Both the position numbers and the translations under genes were made by a program. 64,000 nt of DNA from NCBI RefSeq assembly GCF_025949695.1, contig NZ_JAPDFL010000001.1:705001-769000 (forward strand). Reading direction: 5' to 3'. Position 1 is the stretch's first letter. Every line of letters starts with the position of its first letter. Below are positions 46,278-54,077 of the stretch, piece by piece. Source of the DNA: Pararhodobacter zhoushanensis. Lineage in GTDB: Bacteria; Pseudomonadota; Alphaproteobacteria; Rhodobacterales; Rhodobacteraceae. A model generated the notes under the pieces. The model did no database searches. It was given only the letters and a program-made list of their open reading frames with translations, and had not been told where the DNA came from.

Positions 46278-47171
46278 CTATCGGGCCGGGTGGCGATACG
46301 GCTCGATCGAGATGTTGCGCCCGATGCGGATGGTCATCAGATCCTCGGCGATCAGCACGGTGCCGTCGTATTCGGCGGCCAGCTGGTCCAGCAGATCGTC
46401 CATCGGCAGCGGATCGGGCGGCAGCAGCGCCAGATGGGTGAGCATCGCCAGACGCGGTCTGGTCTGAGCAAAGACGCGGCCCACCTCGGACGGCGAGGCA
46501 TGGTGGTCAATCGCGACCTTCACCTTGGGGTGGCTGGCCAGCGTCGAGGCGCGCGCGGCGGCGACCTCGTGCACGAACACATCCGCGCCATGCGCCTGCG
46601 AGATCAGGTTCTCGTTATAGCGGGTGTCGTGCGAGTGGACGAAGACGTGGCCCTTGTACTCAACCCGGAACCCGTAAGCCGAAGGGATGTTGTCGCCATG
46701 ATCCACCAGAATGGCGATGATCTTCAGCCCGCCTATGTCAAAGACGATGCCTTCTTCATATTGATGCGGGATGATCCGCATGTGTTCGGCGTCGATCTCG
46801 TTGTCATTCACCCGGATGTCGCGGTCCGGCTTGGTGACGATCCATGCACCCTCGGCGATATGCTCGATCCCGGCGGGGCCATAGACCGTCAGCGGCTTGC
46901 CGCGCCCGGCCCAGCCTTGCGGGATGGTGCCCGACATCAAGAGATCGAACAGGCCCGAGTAGTGGTCCGAGTGGTAATGCGACAGGATCACCGTGTCGAC
47001 ATAGCCGACCGGGATCCCCAGCTGCGACATGCGGATCACCGCACCCCGGCCACAGTCGAGCAACACGCGTTGATCGCCCGCTTCGATCAGGGTTGAGGTG
47101 CCAAAGGCGTGGATGCTGGGGTTGGGAATGCCGGTGCCCAGCAGGGTGACTTTCAGAACGTCGGTGGTCAT
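46278..47171 (-). CDS. MBL-fold metallohydrolase
   Basis: A 297-residue metallo-beta-lactamase fold protein with the zinc signature SHYHSDHYSGL (HxHxDH) and other metal-binding residues in VHSHDTRYNENL and IDHHASPSEV. It resembles RNase Z/arylsulfatase-type members. It is the third gene of an operon with a citryl-CoA-lyase-like and a CoA-transferase gene. In this setting it might hydrolyse a lactone or thioester from ring cleavage, but this is inferred from context only. Confidence 0.85.
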   Translation of the reverse strand: MTTDVLKVTLLGTGIPNPSIHAFGTSTLIEAGDQRVLLDCGRGAVIRMSQLGIPVGYVDTVILSHYHSDHYSGLFDLLMSGTIPQGWAGRGKPLTVYGPAGIEHIAEGAWIVTKPDRDIRVNDNEIDAEHMRIIPHQYEEGIVFDIGGLKIIAILVDHGDNIPSAYGFRVEYKGHVFVHSHDTRYNENLISQAHGADVFVHEVAAARASTLASHPKVKVAIDHHASPSEVGRVFAQTRPRLAMLTHLALLPPDPLPMDDLLDQLAAEYDGTVLIAEDLMTIRIGRNISIEPYRHPAR

Positions 47172-47198
47172 GTGTTTTCCTCCCTCACGGCGGGCCTG

Positions 47199-48338
47199 TC
47201 AGCCGCGCCGCGCCTTCAGTTCGGCGCGGATCTCGTCGCCATGGGCATCAAGGATCGGCGGTGGCAGCAGATCGGTTTCTGCCTGACCGTCGAAATTGTA
47301 GGGCGCGCGCACGGTGGTGAAGGTGTCGGCCATGACGCCGGGCACCTCCACCTTGATCCCCAGATGCCGCGCCTGCGGATCTTCCAGCGCTTCGTCGCTG
47401 TCGTAAGCCGCGGAATAGGGCACGCCCGCAGCTTCCAGTGCTGCGCACCACGCATCGCGTGTTCTGGTGGCAAAGACCGGGGCGAAGGCCGCGATCAGCT
47501 CATCCTGATGATCAATCCGGGCGGGCCGTTCGGCAAAGCGCGGGTCATCGTTCAGCGCCTGCAGGCCGGTGGCTTCCAGCAGCCCCTCCCAGAACTTGAC
47601 CGGTGACGACAGGTGGAACGCGATCCATTTGCCGTCCAGACACTCAAATGTATAGCTCTGCGAGACGACAGGGCGCGACAGCGGCCCCATGACCTCACCG
47701 GCGCTGTAATAATGGGTGAAGCTGTCCAGATTGAAGTGGCACATCGCTTCGAGCATCGAGATGTCGATGCGCCGCCCTTGGCTGCTTTCCTTGCGCTCGA
47801 CCAGCGCCGCCAGAATTGCCATCGCAGCGTATTGGCCGGTGACGGAATCGGCGATTGCCGGGCCGATCACGCGGGGGTTTTCCGGCGGGGTCAGCAGACG
47901 CAGATACCCGGCAGCGGCCTGCGCGACGGAATCGAACGTGGGGCGGTTCATCGCCGGGCCTGAGGGGCCGAACCCCGAGATCGCGCAATAGATCAGGCCG
48001 GGGTTGATCGCCCGCAGCTCAGCCTCACCGGCGCCCAGTTTCTCAGCGACGCCGGGGCGGAAGTTCTGGATGAACACATCCGCCGTGGCGATCAGCGCGT
48101 GCAGGGTCTTGCGATCTTCCTCGCCGCGCGTGTCCAGCGCGATGGAGCGTTTGTTGCGGTTATAGGTCTGGTAATGCGGCGAATAGAGCCCGCCCTTGAA
48201 CGCGCGGAACGGATCGCCCGAGCCCGGCAGCTCGACCTTGATCACATCCGCACCCAGATCGGCCAGATGCATCGCCGCGGCGGGGCCAGTGATATAGGTG
48301 CCCAGCTCGATGACGCGGATATTCTGCAGGATCTTCAT
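47199..48338 (-). CDS. CaiB/BaiF (class III) CoA-transferase
   Basis: A 379-residue family III CoA-transferase. It begins MKILQNIRVIELGTYITGPAAAMHLADLGADVIKVELPGSGDPFR. It includes NRNKRSIALDTRGEEDRKTLHALIATADVFIQNFRPGVAEKLG and YCAISGFGPSGPAMNRPTFDSVAQAAAGYLRL. Family members swap CoA between acyl groups via an aspartyl intermediate. It overlaps the lyase gene by four bases (ATGA), so CoA activation and C-C cleavage appear to be coupled. The acid substrate is unknown; a citrate- or citramalate-like hydroxy acid is a reasonable guess. Confidence 0.9.
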   Translation of the reverse strand: MKILQNIRVIELGTYITGPAAAMHLADLGADVIKVELPGSGDPFRAFKGGLYSPHYQTYNRNKRSIALDTRGEEDRKTLHALIATADVFIQNFRPGVAEKLGAGEAELRAINPGLIYCAISGFGPSGPAMNRPTFDSVAQAAAGYLRLLTPPENPRVIGPAIADSVTGQYAAMAILAALVERKESSQGRRIDISMLEAMCHFNLDSFTHYYSAGEVMGPLSRPVVSQSYTFECLDGKWIAFHLSSPVKFWEGLLEATGLQALNDDPRFAERPARIDHQDELIAAFAPVFATRTRDAWCAALEAAGVPYSAAYDSDEALEDPQARHLGIKVEVPGVMADTFTTVRAPYNFDGQAETDLLPPPILDAHGDEIRAELKARRG

Positions 48339-49144
48339 GCGCCGGGCTCCTGCTCTTCGCGGCCAGAGCGTTCACCGTCATACGAGATCGCCAGATCGGC
48401 ATGGTTGGACATGATGAAGCCAATCGAGCGCAGGCTTTCCTCATACAGATGCGCCGACAGTCCCGCCGCGCGCGCCAGCAGCGGCACGGCTTTGAGCGCC
48501 TCAAGCGGCCAGCCCGCATCCAGAATCACCGCCGGAATCGCGCCCGAGACATTGACCGGCAGCGGGCGGTGCATGATGCCGGGGGCTTGCTCGCCCAGCA
48601 CACGCAGGGTTTCGACATAGCGGCCCGACAGGCCCAGCTCATCGCAAAGTTCCAGCAGACGCAGCGCGCGCGGATCGCCTTCGGCGTGTTGCGGATGGCC
48701 AAGGCCGGGCACTTTCTTGCGCTCGATCTTCAGCTGCGTGACGTGATCCTGCGCCGAGGCGGCAATATCGCCGTCGGTCGCGCCGGTCAGCACCTCATGC
48801 AGGAACCGCCCCGCCGTTTCGGTCGACCCGGCCACCACCGTGCCCATCCCCAGAAGCCCCGCCGCCATCGCGCCTTGCCACGATTCCGGCCCTGCCGCCA
48901 AGGTCATGCGGGCCGCTTGCACGCTGGGCACCAGCCCGTGTTCTGCGATAGAGACCAGACAGGCGTCCAGCATCTTGCTTTGGGCGCTGGTGGGCATTTC
49001 ACCGACCACCAGCAGCCAGAAGAAGTCGGTGAAACCGATCTTGCCGATCAGGTCATGGCACAGATCGCGGCCGCGCACCGTGATCGAATGGGCGTCCGAT
49101 GTGGCGATCGCCGTATAGGCGTCGGTTTGTTTTCCAATGCGCAT
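48335..49144 (-). CDS. Citryl-CoA lyase-like protein (citrate synthase fold)
   Basis: A 269-residue protein of the citrate synthase superfamily, the short citryl-CoA lyase branch. Features are ITVRGRDLCHDLIGKIGFTDFFWLLVVGEMPT, a CoA-binding-like VPGLGHPQHAEGDPRALRLLE with the active-site His and Asp, and SAHLYEESLRSIGF at the end. These enzymes cleave citryl-CoA or citramalyl-CoA-like thioesters by retro-aldol chemistry. First gene of a three-gene operon; a palindrome lies 9 bp upstream of its ATG, shared with the divergent ring-cleavage gene. Confidence 0.88.
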   Translation of the reverse strand: MRIGKQTDAYTAIATSDAHSITVRGRDLCHDLIGKIGFTDFFWLLVVGEMPTSAQSKMLDACLVSIAEHGLVPSVQAARMTLAAGPESWQGAMAAGLLGMGTVVAGSTETAGRFLHEVLTGATDGDIAASAQDHVTQLKIERKKVPGLGHPQHAEGDPRALRLLELCDELGLSGRYVETLRVLGEQAPGIMHRPLPVNVSGAIPAVILDAGWPLEALKAVPLLARAAGLSAHLYEESLRSIGFIMSNHADLAISYDGERSGREEQEPGA

Positions 49145-49152
49145 GTCATTCT

Positions 49153-49167
49153 TTTCGTATTGCGAAA
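49153..49167. promoter_or_regulatory. Palindrome, candidate IclR operator 1
   Basis: TTTCGTATTGCGAAA is an imperfect 6-3-6 inverted repeat (one mismatch). It lies between the lyase start (49144, minus) and the intradiol dioxygenase start (49264, plus). It differs by one base from the palindrome at 51013-51027. Confidence 0.65.
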
Positions 49168-49263
49168 CTTTTTTCTCTTGCCGAAGACTACGGGCGCAGA
49201 TTAGGCTTCGTCAAGCCACTTTGTTCGGCCATGGTCGGACGTACGGGACAGGGAGAGGACGCC

Positions 49264-50121
49264 GTGAAAGATATCAACCAATTCACCATCACCCAGGCGG
49301 TGAAGGAGTCGTTCAAGACCGAGCCGGGCAGCCGGTTTGAATCCCTGCTGCACGGTCTGGTCGAGCATCTGCACGACTTCACCCGCGAGCAGAACGTCAC
49401 CCATGAGGAATGGATGGGGGTGCTCAACTTCCTCTATGACTGCGGCAAGATCTCGACGCCCGAGCGCCACGAGTTCATCCTGCTGTCCGACGTGTTGGGC
49501 TGGTCCTCGCTCGTTGACATGATCAACACCAAGGGCGGCGCGACCGAGGGGTCGAACCTGGGGCCGTTCTATCTGGACAACGCGCCGGTCAAGCAACTGG
49601 GCGGCAATCTGGCGGATGAGCGCGACGGGGTGACGGTGCTGGTGCATGGCAAGGTGAGCAACACGCTGCACCACCCGCTGCCGGGCGCGACCATCGACAC
49701 CTGGCAGGCGGATGCCACGGGCACCTATCCGATTCAGGAGGTCGATCAGGACAAATACGACCTGCGTGGCAAGTTCACCTGCGATGAGAACGGGCGTTAC
49801 TATTACACCACCGTGCTGCCCAAGCCCTATACCGTGCCCTATGACGGCCCGGTCGGTGTGTTGCTGCGCGCGGGCACCCGCCACGCCTGGCGCGCGCCGC
49901 ATATGCATTTCATCGTGACTGCGCCGGGTATGGCCGGGATCACCACCGAGATCTTCTTCAAGAACACCGAATATCTGGATAATGACGCGGTGTTCGGCGT
50001 CCGTCAGTCGCTGATTGCCGATCTGAAACCGGCCAAGGATATCGACAAGCTGGGCTACACGCTGGACAAGAAGCCCGATGCCGTGATCGAATTCGACTTT
50101 GTGCTGGCACCAGAGGGTTAA
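49264..50121 (+). CDS. Intradiol ring-cleavage dioxygenase (hydroxyquinol 1,2-dioxygenase type)
   Basis: A 285-residue non-heme Fe(III) dioxygenase that splits a catechol-type ring between the hydroxyl groups. The N-terminal dioxygenase domain (residues 1-90) and catalytic domain are both present. Likely ligands are Tyr155 (ATGTYPI), Tyr189 (PKPYTVPYDGPVG), His213 and His215 (RAPHMHFIV). The PYDGPVG loop and a Gly/Leu-rich entrance match hydroxyquinol dioxygenases. The GTG start at 49264 is chosen for GGGAGAGGA upstream; ATG at 49231 is an alternative. IclR follows 6 bp later. No maleylacetate reductase lies in the cluster, so the product's fate is open. Confidence 0.9.
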   Translation: MKDINQFTITQAVKESFKTEPGSRFESLLHGLVEHLHDFTREQNVTHEEWMGVLNFLYDCGKISTPERHEFILLSDVLGWSSLVDMINTKGGATEGSNLGPFYLDNAPVKQLGGNLADERDGVTVLVHGKVSNTLHHPLPGATIDTWQADATGTYPIQEVDQDKYDLRGKFTCDENGRYYYTTVLPKPYTVPYDGPVGVLLRAGTRHAWRAPHMHFIVTAPGMAGITTEIFFKNTEYLDNDAVFGVRQSLIADLKPAKDIDKLGYTLDKKPDAVIEFDFVLAPEG

Positions 50122-50127
50122 GACGCT

Positions 50128-50931
50128 GTGAGCGATGACGAAAACAGACCGGCGGGCTTTGTCGAAGCTCTGGCCAAGGGCATCGCGATCCTTGAGAGCT
50201 TCGATGCCAGCCACAGTGAAATGACGCTGTCCGAGGTCGCGCGCCGGGTGGACGTTTCGCCAGCGGCGGCGCGGCGGGGTCTGATAACGCTGATCGAGCT
50301 GGGCTATGTCGGCCAGAATGCCAAGCGTTTTCACCTCAAGCCCAAGGTGATGGCGCTGGGCTCGTCGTTCTATTTCGCCACGCGGGTGGACGAGATCATC
50401 CTGCCCGACCTGCGCCGTCTGGTCGAGACGTTTGGCGATGCCGCTTCGGTCGGGACCCTGAACGATCACAATGTCATCTACGTTGCCCATTACTCGCAAC
50501 AACGTGCCCGGCGCGCCTCGGCGGTGGTCGGGGCCAGCTATCCGGCCTTTGCCACCTCGATTGGCCGCGTGGTGTTGGCCGGGTTGCCCGATGATCGGCT
50601 GGACCAGTGGCTTGAGACCCTCTCCCCGGTGCCGCTGACCTCGCGGACGTTGATCGACAAGGACGCGCTGCGGGATGAGATCCTGCGCGTGCGCGAGCAG
50701 GGCTATGCGGCGACGGTGGATCAGCTGGATTATGGCATCACCGCCATCGCCGTGCCCATCGTCAACGAAGAGGGCCGCACCGTCGCCGCGATCAACAGTT
50801 CAGGCTACAGCGGCATGGTCGCGCCCGAGGCGCTGGTCAGCGAGCGCCTGCATGAGCTGCGCGCCGTAGCCTCGTCGATTGCGTTGCAGCTGGGGCGCTA
50901 TCCCACGCTGCGCGCGGTGCTGGGCGACTAA
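50128..50931 (+). CDS. IclR-family transcriptional regulator
   Basis: A 267-residue regulator. An N-terminal winged helix-turn-helix is at about residues 12-75 (ALAKGIAILESFDASHSEMTLSEVARRVDVSPAAARRGLITLIELGYV). The C-terminal effector domain is at about 85-260 (LDQLDYGITAIAVPIVNEEGRTVAAINSSGYSGM). It starts with GTG six bases after the dioxygenase stop, so it is in the same transcript. IclR proteins often control aromatic catabolism with a ring acid as effector. Matching palindromes at 49153-49167 and 51013-51027 are good candidate binding sites. Confidence 0.93.
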   Translation: MSDDENRPAGFVEALAKGIAILESFDASHSEMTLSEVARRVDVSPAAARRGLITLIELGYVGQNAKRFHLKPKVMALGSSFYFATRVDEIILPDLRRLVETFGDAASVGTLNDHNVIYVAHYSQQRARRASAVVGASYPAFATSIGRVVLAGLPDDRLDQWLETLSPVPLTSRTLIDKDALRDEILRVREQGYAATVDQLDYGITAIAVPIVNEEGRTVAAINSSGYSGMVAPEALVSERLHELRAVASSIALQLGRYPTLRAVLGD

Positions 50932-50966
50932 GCGCGAAATTTACGGCCATCATCACGCGAACAGGC

Positions 50967-50995
50967 TTGACGGAGCCTGAACCGCTCCGTACTTT
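50967..50995 (+). promoter_or_regulatory. Candidate sigma-70 promoter of the O-demethylase gene
   Basis: TTGACG (50967-50972), a 17-bp spacer and TACTTT (50990-50995). The -10 match is weak (3/6) but spacing is ideal, and the following palindrome (51013-51027) would lie over or just after the transcription start. Confidence 0.4.
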
Positions 50996-51012
50996 TCGTT
51001 GTAAGCAAGAAT

Positions 51013-51027
51013 TTTCGCATTGCGAAA
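51013..51027. promoter_or_regulatory. Perfect palindrome, candidate IclR operator 2
   Basis: TTTCGC-ATT-GCGAAA is a perfect 6-3-6 inverted repeat located 57 bp upstream of the O-demethylase start and just downstream of a candidate promoter. It is nearly identical to 49153-49167. Confidence 0.7.
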
Positions 51028-51083
51028 TAGCAGACCGCGCCGGGCCAGAAAGCCGCGCACCATCAGACACCAGGGAGGATCCG

Positions 51084-52460
51084 ATGAACAAACCCCAAAC
51101 CTTCGCCCCGGCGACACTGCAAGACGCGCTCGACACGGCAGGCGGCGCGATCAACCTGCTGCGCTCGTCGCAGCTGGGCACCACGATCTTTCCGGGCATC
51201 CCGGCCGAATTCACCAACTGGCGCGACGAACAGCGTGCGTGGAAAGACAGCGTCGCGTTGCTGGAGCAGACCTATCACATGACCGAAGTGTATGTGCGCG
51301 GTGCCGATGCGCTGGAATTCATGTCGCGCCTGTCTACCAACCGTCACGACAATTTCACCACCATGCGCGCCAAGCAGGTGGTGATGTGCGGCCCCGATGG
51401 AAGGATGATCTCGGATGCGGTGGTGTTCCGTGAGGAAGACGATTTCATGCGCGTCGTCGGCCCGCCCACGGCGGCGAATTGGGTCGAGTTCAACGCAACC
51501 AAGACCGACCTGAACGTCACCACCACCCGCGACGAGAACTTCATCCGCCCGCGCGCCCGCCGTGATGTGTTCCGCTTTCAGGTCCAGGGCCCCAACGCGC
51601 TGCCCCTGATGCAGGAAGTGACCGACGGCACGCTGCCGGACATCAAGTTCTTCCATATGGGCGCCTTCAAGATCGCTGGCCGCGACGTGCGCGCCGTGCG
51701 GCACGGCATGGCCGGGACGCCGGGCTTTGAGGTGTACGGGGACTGGGCCGATCAGGCGGCGGTGCGTGAAGCGGTCGAGCGTGTCGGCGCGAAATACAAG
51801 CTGCGCAAGGCAGGCTCGGTCACCTATGGCACCGCCGCGCAGGAAAGCGGCTGGATGCCCCGCCCGTTGCCCGCAATCTATGAAACCGACGACATGGCCG
51901 AGTATCGGGCGTGGATCCCGGCCCAGTCGTTCGAGGCCGCGGGCTCGCTGGGGGGAAGCTATATCTCGGACAAGATCGCCGACTATTATGTCGAGCCTTA
52001 TGAGGTCGGCTACGGCAGTCTGGTGAACTTTGACCACGATTTCATCGGTCGGGCCGCGCTGGAAGAGCTGAAGCTGAACCAGAAGCGCCGCAAGATGACG
52101 CTGATCTGGAACAATGACGATGTGTTCCGCGTGCTGAAGAATTCGCTGCGCACCGACGGGCCGCGCACCAAGTTCATCTCGCTGCCAGTGCCGATGTATT
52201 CGTCGTTTCAGGCGGATCAGGTGCTCTCGGGCGGCAAGCCGGTCGGTGTGTCGAACTGGATGTCATATTCGTCGAACGCCGGGGCGGTTCTGTCGACGGC
52301 GCTGATGGACATCGAGCATGCCGTGGTCGGCAATGAAGTGACGCTGCTCTGGGGCGAGCCGGACAGCCGCCGCAGCACGGTGGAAGAGCACGAACTGACC
52401 GAGATCCGCGCCACCATCGCGCCGGTGCCGTACTACGACAAGACGATCAAGAAGGATTGA
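51084..52460 (+). CDS. Tetrahydrofolate-dependent aryl O-demethylase (LigM/DesA-like, GcvT family)
   Basis: A 458-residue aminomethyltransferase-fold protein. The length is close to LigM and DesA, which transfer a methyl group from vanillate, 3-O-methylgallate or syringate to tetrahydrofolate. Visible segments are YHMTEVYVRGADALEFMSRLSTN, MAGTPGFEVYGDW and SVTYGTAAQESGWMPRPLPAIYE. Tyr248 lies where LigM has its catalytic Tyr247 (residue number recalled, alignment not run). The start at 51084 has GGGAGGA upstream. It lies beside a vanillin-dehydrogenase-type gene and an intradiol dioxygenase gene, so vanillate or a similar methoxy acid is the likely substrate. Confidence 0.85.
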   Translation: MNKPQTFAPATLQDALDTAGGAINLLRSSQLGTTIFPGIPAEFTNWRDEQRAWKDSVALLEQTYHMTEVYVRGADALEFMSRLSTNRHDNFTTMRAKQVVMCGPDGRMISDAVVFREEDDFMRVVGPPTAANWVEFNATKTDLNVTTTRDENFIRPRARRDVFRFQVQGPNALPLMQEVTDGTLPDIKFFHMGAFKIAGRDVRAVRHGMAGTPGFEVYGDWADQAAVREAVERVGAKYKLRKAGSVTYGTAAQESGWMPRPLPAIYETDDMAEYRAWIPAQSFEAAGSLGGSYISDKIADYYVEPYEVGYGSLVNFDHDFIGRAALEELKLNQKRRKMTLIWNNDDVFRVLKNSLRTDGPRTKFISLPVPMYSSFQADQVLSGGKPVGVSNWMSYSSNAGAVLSTALMDIEHAVVGNEVTLLWGEPDSRRSTVEEHELTEIRATIAPVPYYDKTIKKD

Positions 52461-52505
52461 TCCGGCGCGGCCCCCGGGTTGGCGGGGGAACGCGTCAGAC
52501 AAGCG

Positions 52506-52531
52506 AAAGGGCGGCTTCTGGCCGCCCTTTC
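52506..52531. terminator. Bidirectional terminator hairpin between convergent operons
   Basis: AAAGGGCGGC (52506-52515) pairs with GCCGCCCTTT (52521-52530) around TTCTG. The A-rich and T-rich ends allow function in both directions between the O-demethylase and the minus-strand ALDH. Confidence 0.75.
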
Positions 52532-52595
52532 TGCACCCGAGGGGTGCCACCAACAGGCAAGCCGCGCCGGGGCGCGACCTGCCGTGCCTGTCCGA

Positions 52596-54041
52596 TCAGA
52601 TCGGGTAGTGCTGGTGCGGATCTTCGATGGTGATCCAGCGCATCTGGGTGAACTCGGTGATGCCGTCATTGCCGCCAAAACGCCCGTGACCCGAGGCTTT
52701 CACGCCGCCAAAGGGCATCTGCGCCTCGTCCGACACGGTCGGGCCGTTGATGTGGCAGATGCCGCTCTCGACCCGTTCAGCCACCGCCATGGCGCGCTTC
52801 AGATCGCGCGAGTGCACGGCCGAGGACAGACCGTATTCGGTGTCATTGGCCACGCGCACCGCTTCGTCGTCGCCCTTGACGCGGATCACCGACTTGACCG
52901 GGCCAAAGCTTTCCTCGCGGTAGATGCGCATTTCCGAGGTCACGCCGTCGATGACACCGGCGGGAACGATCGCCCCGTCACGCTTGCCACCGGCCAGCAG
53001 CTTGCCGCCCTTGGCCACAGCGTCAGCGACCAGCGCATCGATCTTTTCCGCCGCGCCCTGGGTGATCAGCGAACCCAGCGCCACCTGACCGCGCGGGTTG
53101 CCGACCGGCAGGGCGGCGGCCCGTTCGGCCAGTTTGGCGACGAAGGCGTCGGCGATCTTCTCGTCAACGATGATCCGCTCGGTCGACATGCAGATCTGGC
53201 CCTGGTTCATGAACGACCCGAACACGGCAGCATTCACCGCGCCGTCCAGATCGGCGTCGTCCAGAACGATCAGCGGGGCTTTGCCGCCCAGTTCCAGCAG
53301 CACCGGCTTGAGGTTCTCACCGGCCAGACGGCCAATGATGCGGCCCACGCCGGTCGAGCCGGTGAAGTTCACATGCTTGACCGCGTCATGTTCGATCAGG
53401 GCTGCGACCAGACCGGCGGCATCCTCGGGCGCGTTGGTGACGACGTTGAGCACGCCAGCGGGCAGGCCGGCCTCGGCAAAGCAGGTGCCGATCAGCAGGT
53501 GGGTGGCCGGGCACATCTCGGACGCCTTCAGGATCACCGAATTGCCGCAAGCCAGCGCAACCGCCACGGCGCGCACGCCCAGAATGACCGGCGCGTTCCA
53601 CGGCGCCATGCCAAGGCAGATGCCATGCGGACGGCGCTGGCCCATCGCCATGCAGCCCGGCTTGTCGGACGGGATGATCTCGCCCTTGATCTGGGTGGTG
53701 ATCGACGCCGCCTCGCGCAGGATGCCCGACGCGAACCAGACGTTGAACCCGCCCCACGGCCCGGTCGATCCGGTCTCGGCGGTCATCAGTTCGGTGAACT
53801 CGGCCGATTTCGAGGCCAGAATGTCAGCGGCGGCGTTCAAGATGCGGCGGCGCTCGTTCGGGCCGGTCTTGGACCAGACATCGAACCCGGCTTGCGCGGC
53901 GGCGATGATGGCGGGGACGTCGGCGGCGGTGGCGGCGGGCGCGGTGGTGGCAACGTCGCCGGTCACCGGATCGCGGCGATCAAAGGTCTTGCCGCTGTCG
54001 GCGCCCACGGATTTGCCCGCGATCAGCATGTCTATCTTCAT
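52596..54041 (-). CDS. Aromatic aldehyde dehydrogenase (vanillin/salicylaldehyde dehydrogenase-like)
   Basis: A 481-residue NAD(P)-dependent ALDH. Conserved parts are MAPWNAPVILGVRAVAVALACGNSVILKASE, FTGSTGVGRIIG, LLELGGKAPLIVLDDADLDGA with the general-base Glu, FMNQGQICMSTERII with the catalytic Cys, and EESFGPVKSV. The C-terminal FTQMRWITIEDPHQHYPI is characteristic of vanillin and salicylaldehyde dehydrogenases. In this operon it would turn vanillin from stilbene cleavage into vanillate, the substrate of the O-demethylase. It is the last gene of the eight-gene minus-strand operon. Confidence 0.9.
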   Translation of the reverse strand: MKIDMLIAGKSVGADSGKTFDRRDPVTGDVATTAPAATAADVPAIIAAAQAGFDVWSKTGPNERRRILNAAADILASKSAEFTELMTAETGSTGPWGGFNVWFASGILREAASITTQIKGEIIPSDKPGCMAMGQRRPHGICLGMAPWNAPVILGVRAVAVALACGNSVILKASEMCPATHLLIGTCFAEAGLPAGVLNVVTNAPEDAAGLVAALIEHDAVKHVNFTGSTGVGRIIGRLAGENLKPVLLELGGKAPLIVLDDADLDGAVNAAVFGSFMNQGQICMSTERIIVDEKIADAFVAKLAERAAALPVGNPRGQVALGSLITQGAAEKIDALVADAVAKGGKLLAGGKRDGAIVPAGVIDGVTSEMRIYREESFGPVKSVIRVKGDDEAVRVANDTEYGLSSAVHSRDLKRAMAVAERVESGICHINGPTVSDEAQMPFGGVKASGHGRFGGNDGITEFTQMRWITIEDPHQHYPI

Positions 54042-54077
54042 GGTAGTCCTCCCTTTTGGGCCTGTTACAGCCCGTTC

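Noticed and set aside
49242..49249. TACGGGAC as a half-site of the MarR-type palindrome
   Set aside because: Only a half-site, with no matching second arm; could be chance.
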